Shown: positions 1 to 5,086 of the stretch, piece by piece
How the letters are laid out: the number at the start of each line of letters is the position of its first letter
How positions within the stretch are numbered: position 1 is the stretch's first letter
NCBI GenBank assembly: GCA_023139025.1
Contig: JAGLOH010000174.1
Span: forward strand, 1-5,086
DNA length: 5,086 nucleotides
Direction: 5' to 3'
DNA from: Candidatus Heimdallarchaeota archaeon
GTDB lineage: Archaea; Asgardarchaeota; Heimdallarchaeia; Heimdallarchaeales; Heimdallarchaeaceae
Notes under the pieces: model-generated
The model's input: only the letters and a program-made list of their open reading frames with translations
Told to the model about the DNA's origin: nothing
Databases searched by the model: none
Translations under genes and position numbers: made by a program

Positions 1-590
1 AAACTTATTGGCATATCACTGAGATTGAATGATATAACACAAGAAAAGTTTTCTCGTAGTAACTTTAGTATTTTAGCAGAATATTGAGAGATAGCAAAAA
101 GATTGTCTCCAGTGAAATTATCAAGTAAAACTACAAGTAGTGAGTTTGTACTCATAACATATTTTTTTAACTCTACTATTATTTGCTCTTTTGTGGAGTA
201 ATATTTTCCAAGTACTTGATCGGCAATATTTTGAAGAAAATTAGTTAGAGTATATTCTTTGAACTCATCGGAAGTGAAATTTACGATGAATATTTTATCA
301 AAATCTGCATACTTCCAAAGAGATTCTTTTAACCCATCTTTTAACAAATTCATCAGATAAGATTTTCCTGATTTAATATCCCCCATTATAGAAGAAACAG
401 ATTTACCATTTTTTATTATCTGTACTAGACGTGCAATTTGAATATTGAGTTTTTCTGATGATATATACAATTCTGGAAGGGGGTCCATTGTCCAAGGATC
501 ACGTCTAAACTCCTGATCCTGAACATTGAAATTCTCATCAGTTATATATTGTGAAATTTTGAACACTTTATCTAGTAGGTTTTCTAACAA
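1..590 (-). CDS. P-loop ATPase (AAA+/STAND or Orc1/Cdc6-like), partial, C-terminus off the left edge
   Basis: This minus-strand frame is open from a TTG at 590-588 to the window edge and gives about 196 residues. A Walker A motif (GDIKSGKS, residues 70-77) follows a beta strand. A Walker B-like strand (LLVVLLDN, about 151-158) ends in the Asp for Mg2+, and a further hydrophobic strand (CVISFN, about 184-189) fits the sensor-1 position. The order matches the ATPase core of AAA+/STAND proteins, including the archaeal ATPase and Orc/Cdc6 groups, in which ATP-driven switching is controlled by C-terminal domains. Those domains are missing here, so the role cannot be assigned. About 68 residues precede the P-loop. 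An in-frame TGA lies six codons upstream of the TTG. TTG is preferred because it follows GGGGA closely and sits about 35 bases from a TATA box. The next in-frame candidates are a GTG at codon 9 and an ATG at codon 35. The ATPase call is firm; the subfamily is open. Confidence 0.78.
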   Translation of the reverse strand, partial: MLENLLDKVFKISQYITDENFNVQDQEFRRDPWTMDPLPELYISSEKLNIQIARLVQIIKNGKSVSSIMGDIKSGKSYLMNLLKDGLKESLWKYADFDKIFIVNFTSDEFKEYTLTNFLQNIADQVLGKYYSTKEQIIVELKKYVMSTNSLLVVLLDNFTGDNLFAISQYSAKILKLLRENFSCVISFNLSDMPIS

Positions 591-619
591 TGTATCCCCA
601 TTGAGTAATCACGAATTTT

Positions 620-629
620 CTATATATAG
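620..629. promoter_or_regulatory. Palindromic TATA box shared by two divergent genes
   Basis: CTATATATAG is a perfect 10-base palindrome in the 79-base gap between the divergent ATPase and GHMP kinase genes. On the minus strand, the usual archaeal spacing of about 26 bases from TATA centre to transcription start predicts a start near 598. That would leave a leader of under 10 bases before the TTG at 590. On the plus strand the same spacing predicts a start near 651, about 19 bases before the GTG at 670. It could drive either gene or both; only one clear TATA element is present in the gap. The transcription starts are inferred. Confidence 0.5.
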
Positions 630-669
630 TTTATTAATAAGGAAATGTTGATAACACCAGTTTAAACCT

Positions 670-1800
670 GTGGATTTAATCGGAAAAGATATTAAGCTAT
701 ATATTGATTTATCACGAAAATCAATGTACTTCTCATCAGCACCTGCTAGAGTTTGCTTGTTTGGAGAACATCAAGATTACTTAGAATTGAAAGTTATTCC
801 CGCTGCAATTAATTTGCGCCTTCAAATAACTTCACAAAAAGTAAGCGGAAACGTAATTGAGGTACACAGTCAAGATTTGGATGAAACAACCAAAATTAGA
901 ACGGATATCAAACATTTAGAAGCAGAAAAAGGTTCTCTAGCTTCATATCTAGAAGCTGGAATTCTTGTTCTGAAAATACTCAAACAAGATATTGTCATCC
1001 CTCCATTAGATGTAACTGTAAGAAGTCAAATTCCTATTGCAAGCGGTCTTTCGAGTTCAGCAGCTCTTCTAGTTGGATGGATAAAACATTTGGCAGGAAT
1101 ATTAGAGTTAAATTTGGATGAAAGAATAATTGCCGAGTTAGCATATAATGCAGAACATAATTTCTTAAAAATCCCATGTGGAAGAATGGATCAATATGCT
1201 TCATCATTTGGGGGGATCTTTAGCTTAATATGTAAAGAACAACCTACGTTAAACAGGTTAAAGTATCCAAATTTAGGTCTGATTATAGTAAATAGTCAAA
1301 TCCCCAAATTAACTAGCAATGTTCATGGGGAAAAAGTTGCAAAGATTAAGAATGTTGTTGATAGTTTCAAAAAAATGTTTAATAAGAAACTAGAAGACAT
1401 TACTTCAGATTTTCTTCAAGAATCAATAGAAAAAATAAAATCAGATGAGTTCAAAATACTGAAGGGTGTTGTTTCAATAAAAGAGAATACTTCAATAGCA
1501 GAAAAAGAATTATCTAAACCAACTCCTGATTTAGAGCTACTTGGTCAGCTTCTAACTACACAGCATAATTTTCTGAAGAACAATATACAAGTTTCTCTAC
1601 CATTATTAGATAAGATTGTTGAAAAGGGAATAAAAAATGGTGCTATGGGAGGAAAATTAACTGGAGCAGGATTAGGAGGAAGTGTAATTCTTCTCACCGA
1701 GGAGACAAATGAAAAAATTGTTGAAAAAATCAAAAATGATTTGAAACTTCCTACATATTCAGTGAGAATAGATAAAGGAGCTGTTTTTGAAGTAATTTAA
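670..1800 (+). CDS. GHMP-family sugar kinase, galactokinase-like
   Basis: The predicted enzyme is a soluble cytoplasmic kinase that transfers the ATP gamma-phosphate to a small metabolite, probably a sugar. All three GHMP motifs are present. Motif 1 is ARVCLFGEHQDY (residues 26-37), with the Arg, Glu, His and Asp that galactokinases use around the sugar. Motif 2 is the ATP-binding loop PIASGLSSSAA (122-132). Motif 3 is GGKLTGAGLGG (327-337). GRMDQ (171-175) matches galactokinase GIMDQ, so D174 is the likely catalytic base. The length (376, or 358 from the ATG at 724) suits the family. The GTG start gives 18 extra residues before the usual family start. The ATG at 724 (M19) begins only seven residues before motif 1, as in typical galactokinases, and has its own TATA-like element, so it may be the true start. 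Motif 1 has FGEHQDY rather than the canonical IGEHTDY, so the substrate may be a sugar other than galactose. The gene stands alone on the plus strand. Confidence 0.85.
   Translation: MDLIGKDIKLYIDLSRKSMYFSSAPARVCLFGEHQDYLELKVIPAAINLRLQITSQKVSGNVIEVHSQDLDETTKIRTDIKHLEAEKGSLASYLEAGILVLKILKQDIVIPPLDVTVRSQIPIASGLSSSAALLVGWIKHLAGILELNLDERIIAELAYNAEHNFLKIPCGRMDQYASSFGGIFSLICKEQPTLNRLKYPNLGLIIVNSQIPKLTSNVHGEKVAKIKNVVDSFKKMFNKKLEDITSDFLQESIEKIKSDEFKILKGVVSIKENTSIAEKELSKPTPDLELLGQLLTTQHNFLKNNIQVSLPLLDKIVEKGIKNGAMGGKLTGAGLGGSVILLTEETNEKIVEKIKNDLKLPTYSVRIDKGAVFEVI
697..705 (+). promoter_or_regulatory. Possible TATA box for a leaderless start at 724
   Basis: CTATATATT lies about 23 bases upstream (centre to start) of the ATG at 724. 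This is close to the spacing expected for a leaderless archaeal transcript. If real, it supports the shorter GHMP kinase. It also lies inside the longer reading frame, and AT-rich coding DNA often yields such strings by chance. Confidence 0.25.
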
Positions 1801-1811
1801 AAGAAAAAATC
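1796..1811 (-). terminator. T-rich terminator after the DHPS-like gene
   Basis: On the minus strand, the DHPS TAA (1814-1812) is followed almost at once by GATTTTTTCTTTTAAAT. Archaeal RNA polymerase terminates at such U-rich runs without needing a strong hairpin. The tract covers the 11-base gap to the convergent GHMP kinase and extends into that gene's last codons. A small near-palindrome (AAATCT-T-AGATTT, 1807-1819) overlaps it but is too short to be convincing as a stem. Confidence 0.45.
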
Positions 1812-2669
1812 TTAGATTTCGTAATGCAGAATGGTTTGTGCTACTTTAACAGCTTCTAATGTAGGCTTTACATCGTGAGTTCTAATGATGTGAGCACCAT
1901 TTACTAGAGCAATTATAGTTGCACCCAACGTCCCAAAAAGCCTTTTATCAGGAGGTGCATCATTTAGTACTTTGCCAATTGATGTTTTTCTACTTATACC
2001 AACATAAACAGGTTTGTTTAGTATCCTGAGTTCTTCTAAATTCTTAATAATTGCATAATCATGTTGGTAATCTCTAGCTTCCCAGCTACCAATACCAGGA
2101 TCAATTACGATTTTTGTTTCATCAATACCGTATTTATTACCTATTGCAATACTTTTTCTCAGTTCAGCAATGATATCATTAACTAGATATACATCTCCTG
2201 GCTCAGTTCTAGCGGCCATAATAACAGCTGTTCCATCAAAATCAGCAATACATTTAGCTATTTTTTCTTCTTTCTTAAAACCAGAAATATCGTTTATGAT
2301 GCTAACTCCCTTATTCAATGAATGCTCAGCAACTGCTGAACGTTGAGTATCAACTGAAATTTCAATATTTTTGTAACTACTTAGAACATCAAGTGTTACT
2401 TCCAATGTTTCCTTTATAATTTGAAGTTCTGTTATTTCATCTACTCTACCTTCTCCACCATAGATCTGAATAGGTCTAGTAGATTGAGCTCCTAAATCAA
2501 TACCATGCACACCTTCGTTTATCATGTTGGTAATCATTTTTTCTAAATCATCTGATGTAGAAGCAATTGATCCTAGATAGAATGATGCCGCTGATAGATT
2601 AACTACTCCAATAATTTTTACAGGATGTTTATCTCCAACTAATAATTTACCCAAAAATCCTTCAATCAT
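1812..2669 (-). CDS. folP: Dihydropteroate synthase-like pterin-binding enzyme, archaeal type
   Basis: This is a DHPS-family TIM barrel. DHPS joins a 6-hydroxymethyl-dihydropterin pyrophosphate to p-aminobenzoate, and archaeal relatives can serve methanopterin-type cofactors. The length (285 residues) is normal and the motifs run in family order: IIGVVNLS (19-26, N24), GIDLGAQSTRP (56-66, with D58 and the STRP loop), ISVDT (104-108, D107), IINDISG (124-130), VIDPGIG (188-194), VGISRKTSIG (223-232, K228) and IIRTHDV (261-267, with the Arg-x-His that grips phosphate). Loop 1 reads NLSAASFYLGS in place of the bacterial NVTPDSFSDGG, and MAARTEPGDV (151-160) stands where bacteria have a TMQ-containing loop. 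Both suggest an archaeal subfamily whose acceptor may not be plain p-aminobenzoate. The ATG follows GAGATG at a five-base spacing. It is the first start after the CofE-like stop, which is in the same frame 12 bases upstream, so the two genes are probably co-transcribed and translationally linked. The family is firm; the exact product is not. Confidence 0.85.
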   Translation of the reverse strand: MIEGFLGKLLVGDKHPVKIIGVVNLSAASFYLGSIASTSDDLEKMITNMINEGVHGIDLGAQSTRPIQIYGGEGRVDEITELQIIKETLEVTLDVLSSYKNIEISVDTQRSAVAEHSLNKGVSIINDISGFKKEEKIAKCIADFDGTAVIMAARTEPGDVYLVNDIIAELRKSIAIGNKYGIDETKIVIDPGIGSWEARDYQHDYAIIKNLEELRILNKPVYVGISRKTSIGKVLNDAPPDKRLFGTLGATIIALVNGAHIIRTHDVKPTLEAVKVAQTILHYEI

Positions 2670-2674
2670 AGCGA

Positions 2675-2680
2675 CATCTC
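2675..2680 (-). promoter_or_regulatory. Ribosome binding site of the DHPS-like gene
   Basis: GAGATG lies five bases before the ATG at 2669, within the 12-base gap after the CofE-like stop. It contains an ATG that stops after two codons in its own frame, so it is not a competing start. This is among the few Shine-Dalgarno-like sites in the window, as expected for the downstream gene of an operon. Confidence 0.5.
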
Positions 2681-2681
2681 T

Positions 2682-3470
2682 TTATTCATTTGTTTTGTTA
2701 ATATAAGGTCCGATAAACATACATTCTTCAGGAGAGATAAGAGTGTTGAGATCCATTTCTTCATCTTTGGATATTCTTATCATTGGAAAACCTCTGATAA
2801 TTGCAAAAGGAATCATTTCATCTGTTTCTCCCATTACAATTTCTGCAGCTGTTGCTAGTTGATCAGCTATTGCTCTAACTGTAATATGCATGGGCCTTCC
2901 AAAGAGATCTTTTTTTCCTCTCTCATCAAGAATTGATAAAAAACCATAAGTAGCTAATGCGCAACCCACTGTCCCTAATCTCAAAGGAGTAGTTCTTGAA
3001 TCAGCTATGATAATCCCAACATACTTATTCATTTTTTCAAAAATTCGTTTGTGAATATTCTCTGCTGATTTCTTACAATTTCTTGGTAAAAGGATTATCT
3101 TCTCTTTTCCAGAATTAGATTGATCTGCTCCCGCATTTGCTAACAGACCATACTTATTAAATGTAGTAATTGCTCCAGGAACAGCCCCTGTATAGTTACC
3201 ATTAGATTCATCTAGAATAACTTGAGCAAATTCCGGTTCCATATGGGCATTCCTAGCAAGTTCAATTGCTTTTTTAGAAGGTTTAATAGAGGAATATGAC
3301 ACGATACCAGCTTCGACAACTGCAACTACTTTACTTGCAATGACAAGAATATCATCATCTTTGAACTCTATTTCACGTACTCCAAGTGACTCCTCAAGAA
3401 TAGAAAGTAAATCATCACTTTCTTCTACTAATTTGAAAGAGGGTATAGGTATAATCTCCAAATTTGGCAT
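2682..3470 (-). CDS. CofE-family gamma-glutamyl ligase (F420-0:glutamate ligase-like; possible folate polyglutamylase)
   Basis: CofE enzymes use GTP to add gamma-linked L-glutamates to coenzyme F420-0. At 262 residues this protein has family length and conserved blocks throughout. DDDILVIASKVVAVVEAG (38-55) is the N-terminal nucleotide-binding region. NAGADQSN (112-119) and IIIAD (153-157) carry two Asp residues, D116 and D157, that align with metal-binding Asp residues of characterised CofE. GKKDLFGRP (185-193) and the Asp-containing helix near 203 precede MGETDE (213-218) and PFAIIRG (221-227). The block after D157 is SRTTPLRLGTVG, not the T-x-GR-x-x-R-x-G pattern usual in F420 ligases, which suggests a distinct subfamily. 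The next gene, 12 bases downstream, is a DHPS homologue. In Chlamydia a CofE homologue (CT611) encoded near folP and folA supplies the missing FolC polyglutamylase activity, so a folate or methanopterin glutamylation role is a fair inference. The ATG at 3470 is the only usable start after an in-frame TAA at 3518-3516. Confidence 0.85.
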   Translation of the reverse strand: MPNLEIIPIPSFKLVEESDDLLSILEESLGVREIEFKDDDILVIASKVVAVVEAGIVSYSSIKPSKKAIELARNAHMEPEFAQVILDESNGNYTGAVPGAITTFNKYGLLANAGADQSNSGKEKIILLPRNCKKSAENIHKRIFEKMNKYVGIIIADSRTTPLRLGTVGCALATYGFLSILDERGKKDLFGRPMHITVRAIADQLATAAEIVMGETDEMIPFAIIRGFPMIRISKDEEMDLNTLISPEECMFIGPYINKTNE

Positions 3471-3494
3471 TATGTTACTATGAATTACATCCTT

Positions 3495-3501
3495 AAAAAA
3501 A
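3495..3501 (-). terminator. Possible U-tract terminator for the JAMM gene
   Basis: A run of seven T residues on the minus strand lies about 40 bases after the JAMM protease stop codon and could end that transcript. It also falls close to the predicted start of the CofE-like transcript, so it may simply be initial transcribed sequence. No stable hairpin precedes it. Confidence 0.25.
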
Positions 3502-3520
3502 TTCTTCGGCTGATGTTAGT

Positions 3521-3530
3521 TTTTAAATAA
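3521..3530 (-). promoter_or_regulatory. TATA box of the CofE-DHPS operon
   Basis: TTATTTAAAA on the minus strand is a good archaeal TATA element in the 71-base gap between the JAMM gene and the CofE-like gene. The usual spacing predicts a transcription start near 3499, giving a leader of about 29 bases that contains AAGG some 20 bases before the ATG. It implies that the CofE-DHPS pair is transcribed separately from the JAMM gene. Confidence 0.5.
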
Positions 3531-3541
3531 GATTCTGGAAT

Positions 3542-4381
3542 TTAAGCCAGAAAAGCTGCTAGTAACCACGAGATTGCTATGATAATTACAGCTACCACAT
3601 TCAGAACAGCATATAGATTGGATGTTTCTTCATTGTAAATGTGATTAACATCTCTTACTATTTCATTCAACTTTGTATCAATAGATTCGAGAATGTCTTT
3701 ACCTTCTCCTCCTTCAGTAAACTGTTCAGTTGAGGTGCTTAAAACATCAATGAATCCATGTAACATTTTTTTGTCAACCTCAAGCAAAGTAGGAGATGTA
3801 ATTGTGTGCAGTTTTTCGTGAAACCGTTTAACTTCTTCTAAAGTTAACTGTGGTATCTCCCATTTTATGTTAAATTCAACTAAATTTGCAAGATGAGTGG
3901 TTAAGTTATCATAATATATTCCAAAAGGTATGGCCTTGTAATCTAATTCATTAACCAATCTAAAGAATTTGATTTCCAAATCCTCTTGTTTTGATGACTT
4001 ATAATATTTCGAAGGGTCAACAACCAATGCTACAGCTTGAGGGAATAGGTTCTGATAGGTTCTTTGAGTCCCTTTATCTGTTCCTGAGAGGAAGCAACCA
4101 TATGAAGGATGTGTATGAACCCAACCAACGATGGTTTCATCATTATCCCTTTTGTGCAAATCTTCAACAATTTGAACCAGAGCTTCATCACTAAGAACTA
4201 CATATGTTGATGTTTGTTCTTGTCTTCCAGTATCAAAATCAGTAATTACTAATGTTCCCTCATCATTAACATAACCTAACAATAAACCCGCTGATTCTTT
4301 TGATTTATCCAACGAATCAACTGCTAGCAACTTAGCTAAAACATATGCGGAAATTAGAATCTCCTTTTTTGAGTGAGTCAT
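3542..4381 (-). CDS. Tail-anchored JAMM (MPN+) metalloprotease, Rpn11/CSN5-like, candidate deubiquitinase
   Basis: JAMM proteases cut isopeptide bonds with a zinc-activated water, for example ubiquitin from substrates (Rpn11) or Nedd8 from cullins (CSN5). The MPN domain spans about 7-140. The catalytic set is intact: E29 (in ESAGLLLG), H89, H91, S99 and D102, with exact H-x-H-x7-S-x2-D spacing. The loop VGWVHTHPSYGCFLSGTD (85-102), followed by TQ and later AVALVVDP (116-123) and FFRL (139-142), closely resembles eukaryotic Rpn11/CSN5 and includes the conserved GC. A helical region (about 170-250) ends in a clean heptad pattern (L231, I234, L238, I241, V245, I248). A hydrophobic segment (about 256-279) then runs to the last residue, giving a single C-terminal membrane anchor with the protease in the cytosol. 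No signal peptide is seen. The ATG at 4381 follows an in-frame TGA three codons (two intervening bases of spacing aside) upstream, so no longer start exists. No ubiquitin, E1 or E2 gene lies in the window. Family and catalytic competence are well supported; the substrate is unknown. Confidence 0.9.
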   Translation of the reverse strand: MTHSKKEILISAYVLAKLLAVDSLDKSKESAGLLLGYVNDEGTLVITDFDTGRQEQTSTYVVLSDEALVQIVEDLHKRDNDETIVGWVHTHPSYGCFLSGTDKGTQRTYQNLFPQAVALVVDPSKYYKSSKQEDLEIKFFRLVNELDYKAIPFGIYYDNLTTHLANLVEFNIKWEIPQLTLEEVKRFHEKLHTITSPTLLEVDKKMLHGFIDVLSTSTEQFTEGGEGKDILESIDTKLNEIVRDVNHIYNEETSNLYAVLNVVAVIIIAISWLLAAFLA

Positions 4382-4406
4382 CTCTCAAATATCCGTTGTT
4401 TTCGTC

Positions 4407-4431
4407 TATAAAATATTTAACCTTCCCTTTC
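4407..4431 (-). promoter_or_regulatory. BRE/TATA promoter of the JAMM gene
   Basis: On the minus strand, purine-rich GAAAGGGAAGG (a BRE-like stretch, which overlaps the stop codon of the upstream kinase) runs directly into TTAAATATTTTATA. The A/T element ends about 26 bases before the ATG at 4381, so the transcript should be leaderless or have a leader of roughly ten bases or less. A GAGAG directly before the ATG is too close to be a normal Shine-Dalgarno site. This is the best promoter match in the window. Confidence 0.6.
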
Positions 4432-5086
4432 ATATAAAACTATTGATTTCCTTTCCTATAGGTTGCTCAGTCAGGAAATAGTAAGCGAAATCTTTGAGAA
4501 GTTCAATATTTGGATTGTCAACAGGTATATTTTGGACAGTTGTTTTATCCAAAATATCCATTAATGCCCAGATTGCTAAGAATAGATCTAGAGGAAATCC
4601 TTTTGGATAAAGTGTTTCCAATGGTTGAGAGTTTATTTCTCTCAAGTGTACGCTGTATCCCAGAATGAACTGTTTGATGTCTTCTATAGTAGCAGGGATT
4701 CCTTGAGAACCTCTATATTCAAGAAATGCTTGTCTCCCGAAAAATGTACCAATATCTTCAAACCTATCAAATGCTCCTTGCATCCAAAAAGTTGGATCTA
4801 TGAGAGCTATATTTAATACTTCGTTCTGAGGAGAAACTCTAATCATAAGATTACTCTGATGAAAATCTCCAAAAGCATCACTTCCACCTTGTGATGAGGA
4901 TATCATTTCCAGTAAGATTCTTGATTTATCCATTATCTCGTGTTCATTTGTTTGACCACCAAAAATGGCTAGAACAAGCCTTCGAAATAGTTCTTCATAA
5001 ATGTCTATCATTACAGGACGAGGTTTTCCTTCATGAATTATAGATAAAACATATCCACCCCAGAAACTCTTATCTCTTACATCATG
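4430..5086 (-). CDS. APH-like (aminoglycoside/choline/methylthioribose kinase fold) phosphotransferase, partial, N-terminus off the right edge
   Basis: The frame is open from the right edge to a TGA at 4432-4430 and shows 218 C-terminal residues. The ATG at 5011 is internal: 25 in-frame codons lie upstream of it inside the window without a stop, so it is unlikely to be the start. GDFHQSN (4870-4850) matches the catalytic loop of APH-type kinases (H-G-D-x-H-x-x-N), with F in place of the first His. IALIDPTFW supplies the metal-binding Asp at about 4798, corresponding to the DFG Asp, and DRFEDIG follows. The IDP-x-F...DIG arrangement recalls methylthioribose kinase-like members more than antibiotic kinases. 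The rest is helical, as expected of the C-terminal lobe. Such enzymes phosphorylate small hydroxylated metabolites in the cytosol. The ATP-binding N-lobe lies outside the window, so the substrate cannot be judged. It is followed by the JAMM gene 48 bases downstream, which has its own promoter. Confidence 0.7.
   Translation of the reverse strand, partial: HDVRDKSFWGGYVLSIIHEGKPRPVMIDIYEELFRRLVLAIFGGQTNEHEIMDKSRILLEMISSSQGGSDAFGDFHQSNLMIRVSPQNEVLNIALIDPTFWMQGAFDRFEDIGTFFGRQAFLEYRGSQGIPATIEDIKQFILGYSVHLREINSQPLETLYPKGFPLDLFLAIWALMDILDKTTVQNIPVDNPNIELLKDFAYYFLTEQPIGKEINSFI

Noticed and set aside
645..665. Six-codon ATG minicistron preceded by AAGG, upstream of the GHMP kinase
   Set aside because: The predicted transcription start near 651 would exclude its ATG, and a frame this short arises easily by chance in AT-rich DNA.
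1545..1733. Minus-strand open frame of 62 codons inside the GHMP kinase gene
   Set aside because: It lies antisense to a conserved coding region that includes GHMP motif 3, and its product has no recognisable motif.
1807..1819. Near-palindrome AAATCT-T-AGATTT between the convergent genes as a hairpin terminator
   Set aside because: The arms are six bases, A/T-rich, with a one-base loop; the adjacent T tract explains termination better.
2682..2684. Possible CofE-DHPS fusion by read-through, since the CofE-like TAA is in frame with the DHPS ATG four codons on
   Set aside because: No recoding signal is seen, the DHPS has its own ribosome binding site and normal N-terminus, and in-frame spacing occurs by chance one time in three.
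3991..4194. Plus-strand open frame of 67 codons inside the JAMM gene
   Set aside because: It is antisense to the catalytic JAMM core, has no promoter and no ribosome binding site of note, and its product resembles no known family.
4625..4816. Plus-strand open frame of 63 codons inside the APH-like kinase gene
   Set aside because: It is antisense to the conserved kinase-lobe sequence and has no supporting signals.
4430..5011. Treating the ATG at 5011 as the start of a complete 193-residue protein
   Set aside because: The same frame stays open through 25 further codons to the window edge, and a kinase fold needs an N-lobe upstream, so the gene is partial.

Overview
The window is AT-rich and reads as archaeal DNA. 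It has TATA-box promoters with purine-rich upstream (BRE-like) stretches, very short predicted leaders, few clear Shine-Dalgarno sites and tightly packed genes. The gene content agrees: a CofE-family glutamate ligase, an archaeal-type dihydropteroate synthase homologue, and a JAMM metalloprotease whose catalytic loop looks like eukaryotic Rpn11/CSN5. That last protein points to an Asgard archaeon, or another lineage with eukaryote-like ubiquitin machinery (Caldiarchaeum-like), but no marker here fixes the taxon.

Layout. 1-590 (minus) is the N-terminal part of a P-loop ATPase that runs off the left edge. A short divergent promoter region at 591-669, holding a palindromic TATA box, separates it from a GHMP-family sugar kinase at 670-1800 (plus). 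The kinase converges, with an 11-base gap, on a block of minus-strand genes that fills the rest of the window. Read in transcription order from the right edge, this block is: the C-terminal part of an APH-like phosphotransferase (5086-4430), a tail-anchored JAMM protease (4381-3542), a CofE-like ligase (3470-2682) and a DHPS-like enzyme (2669-1812). No RNA gene, IS element, CRISPR array or long repeat was seen.

How the genes relate. The CofE-like ligase and the DHPS homologue are 12 bases apart and almost certainly co-transcribed. The DHPS fold joins a pterin to an aminobenzoate-type partner, and CofE-family enzymes add gamma-linked glutamate. The pair therefore looks like a small folate or methanopterin module in which the CofE homologue may act as a polyglutamylase. 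The JAMM protease has its own promoter, an intact zinc site, a predicted heptad-repeat helix and a single transmembrane segment at its extreme C-terminus. This suggests a deubiquitinase-like enzyme held on the cytosolic face of the membrane, and it is the most interesting object in the window. The GHMP kinase, the APH-like kinase and the ATPase have no visible functional link to these genes or to one another.
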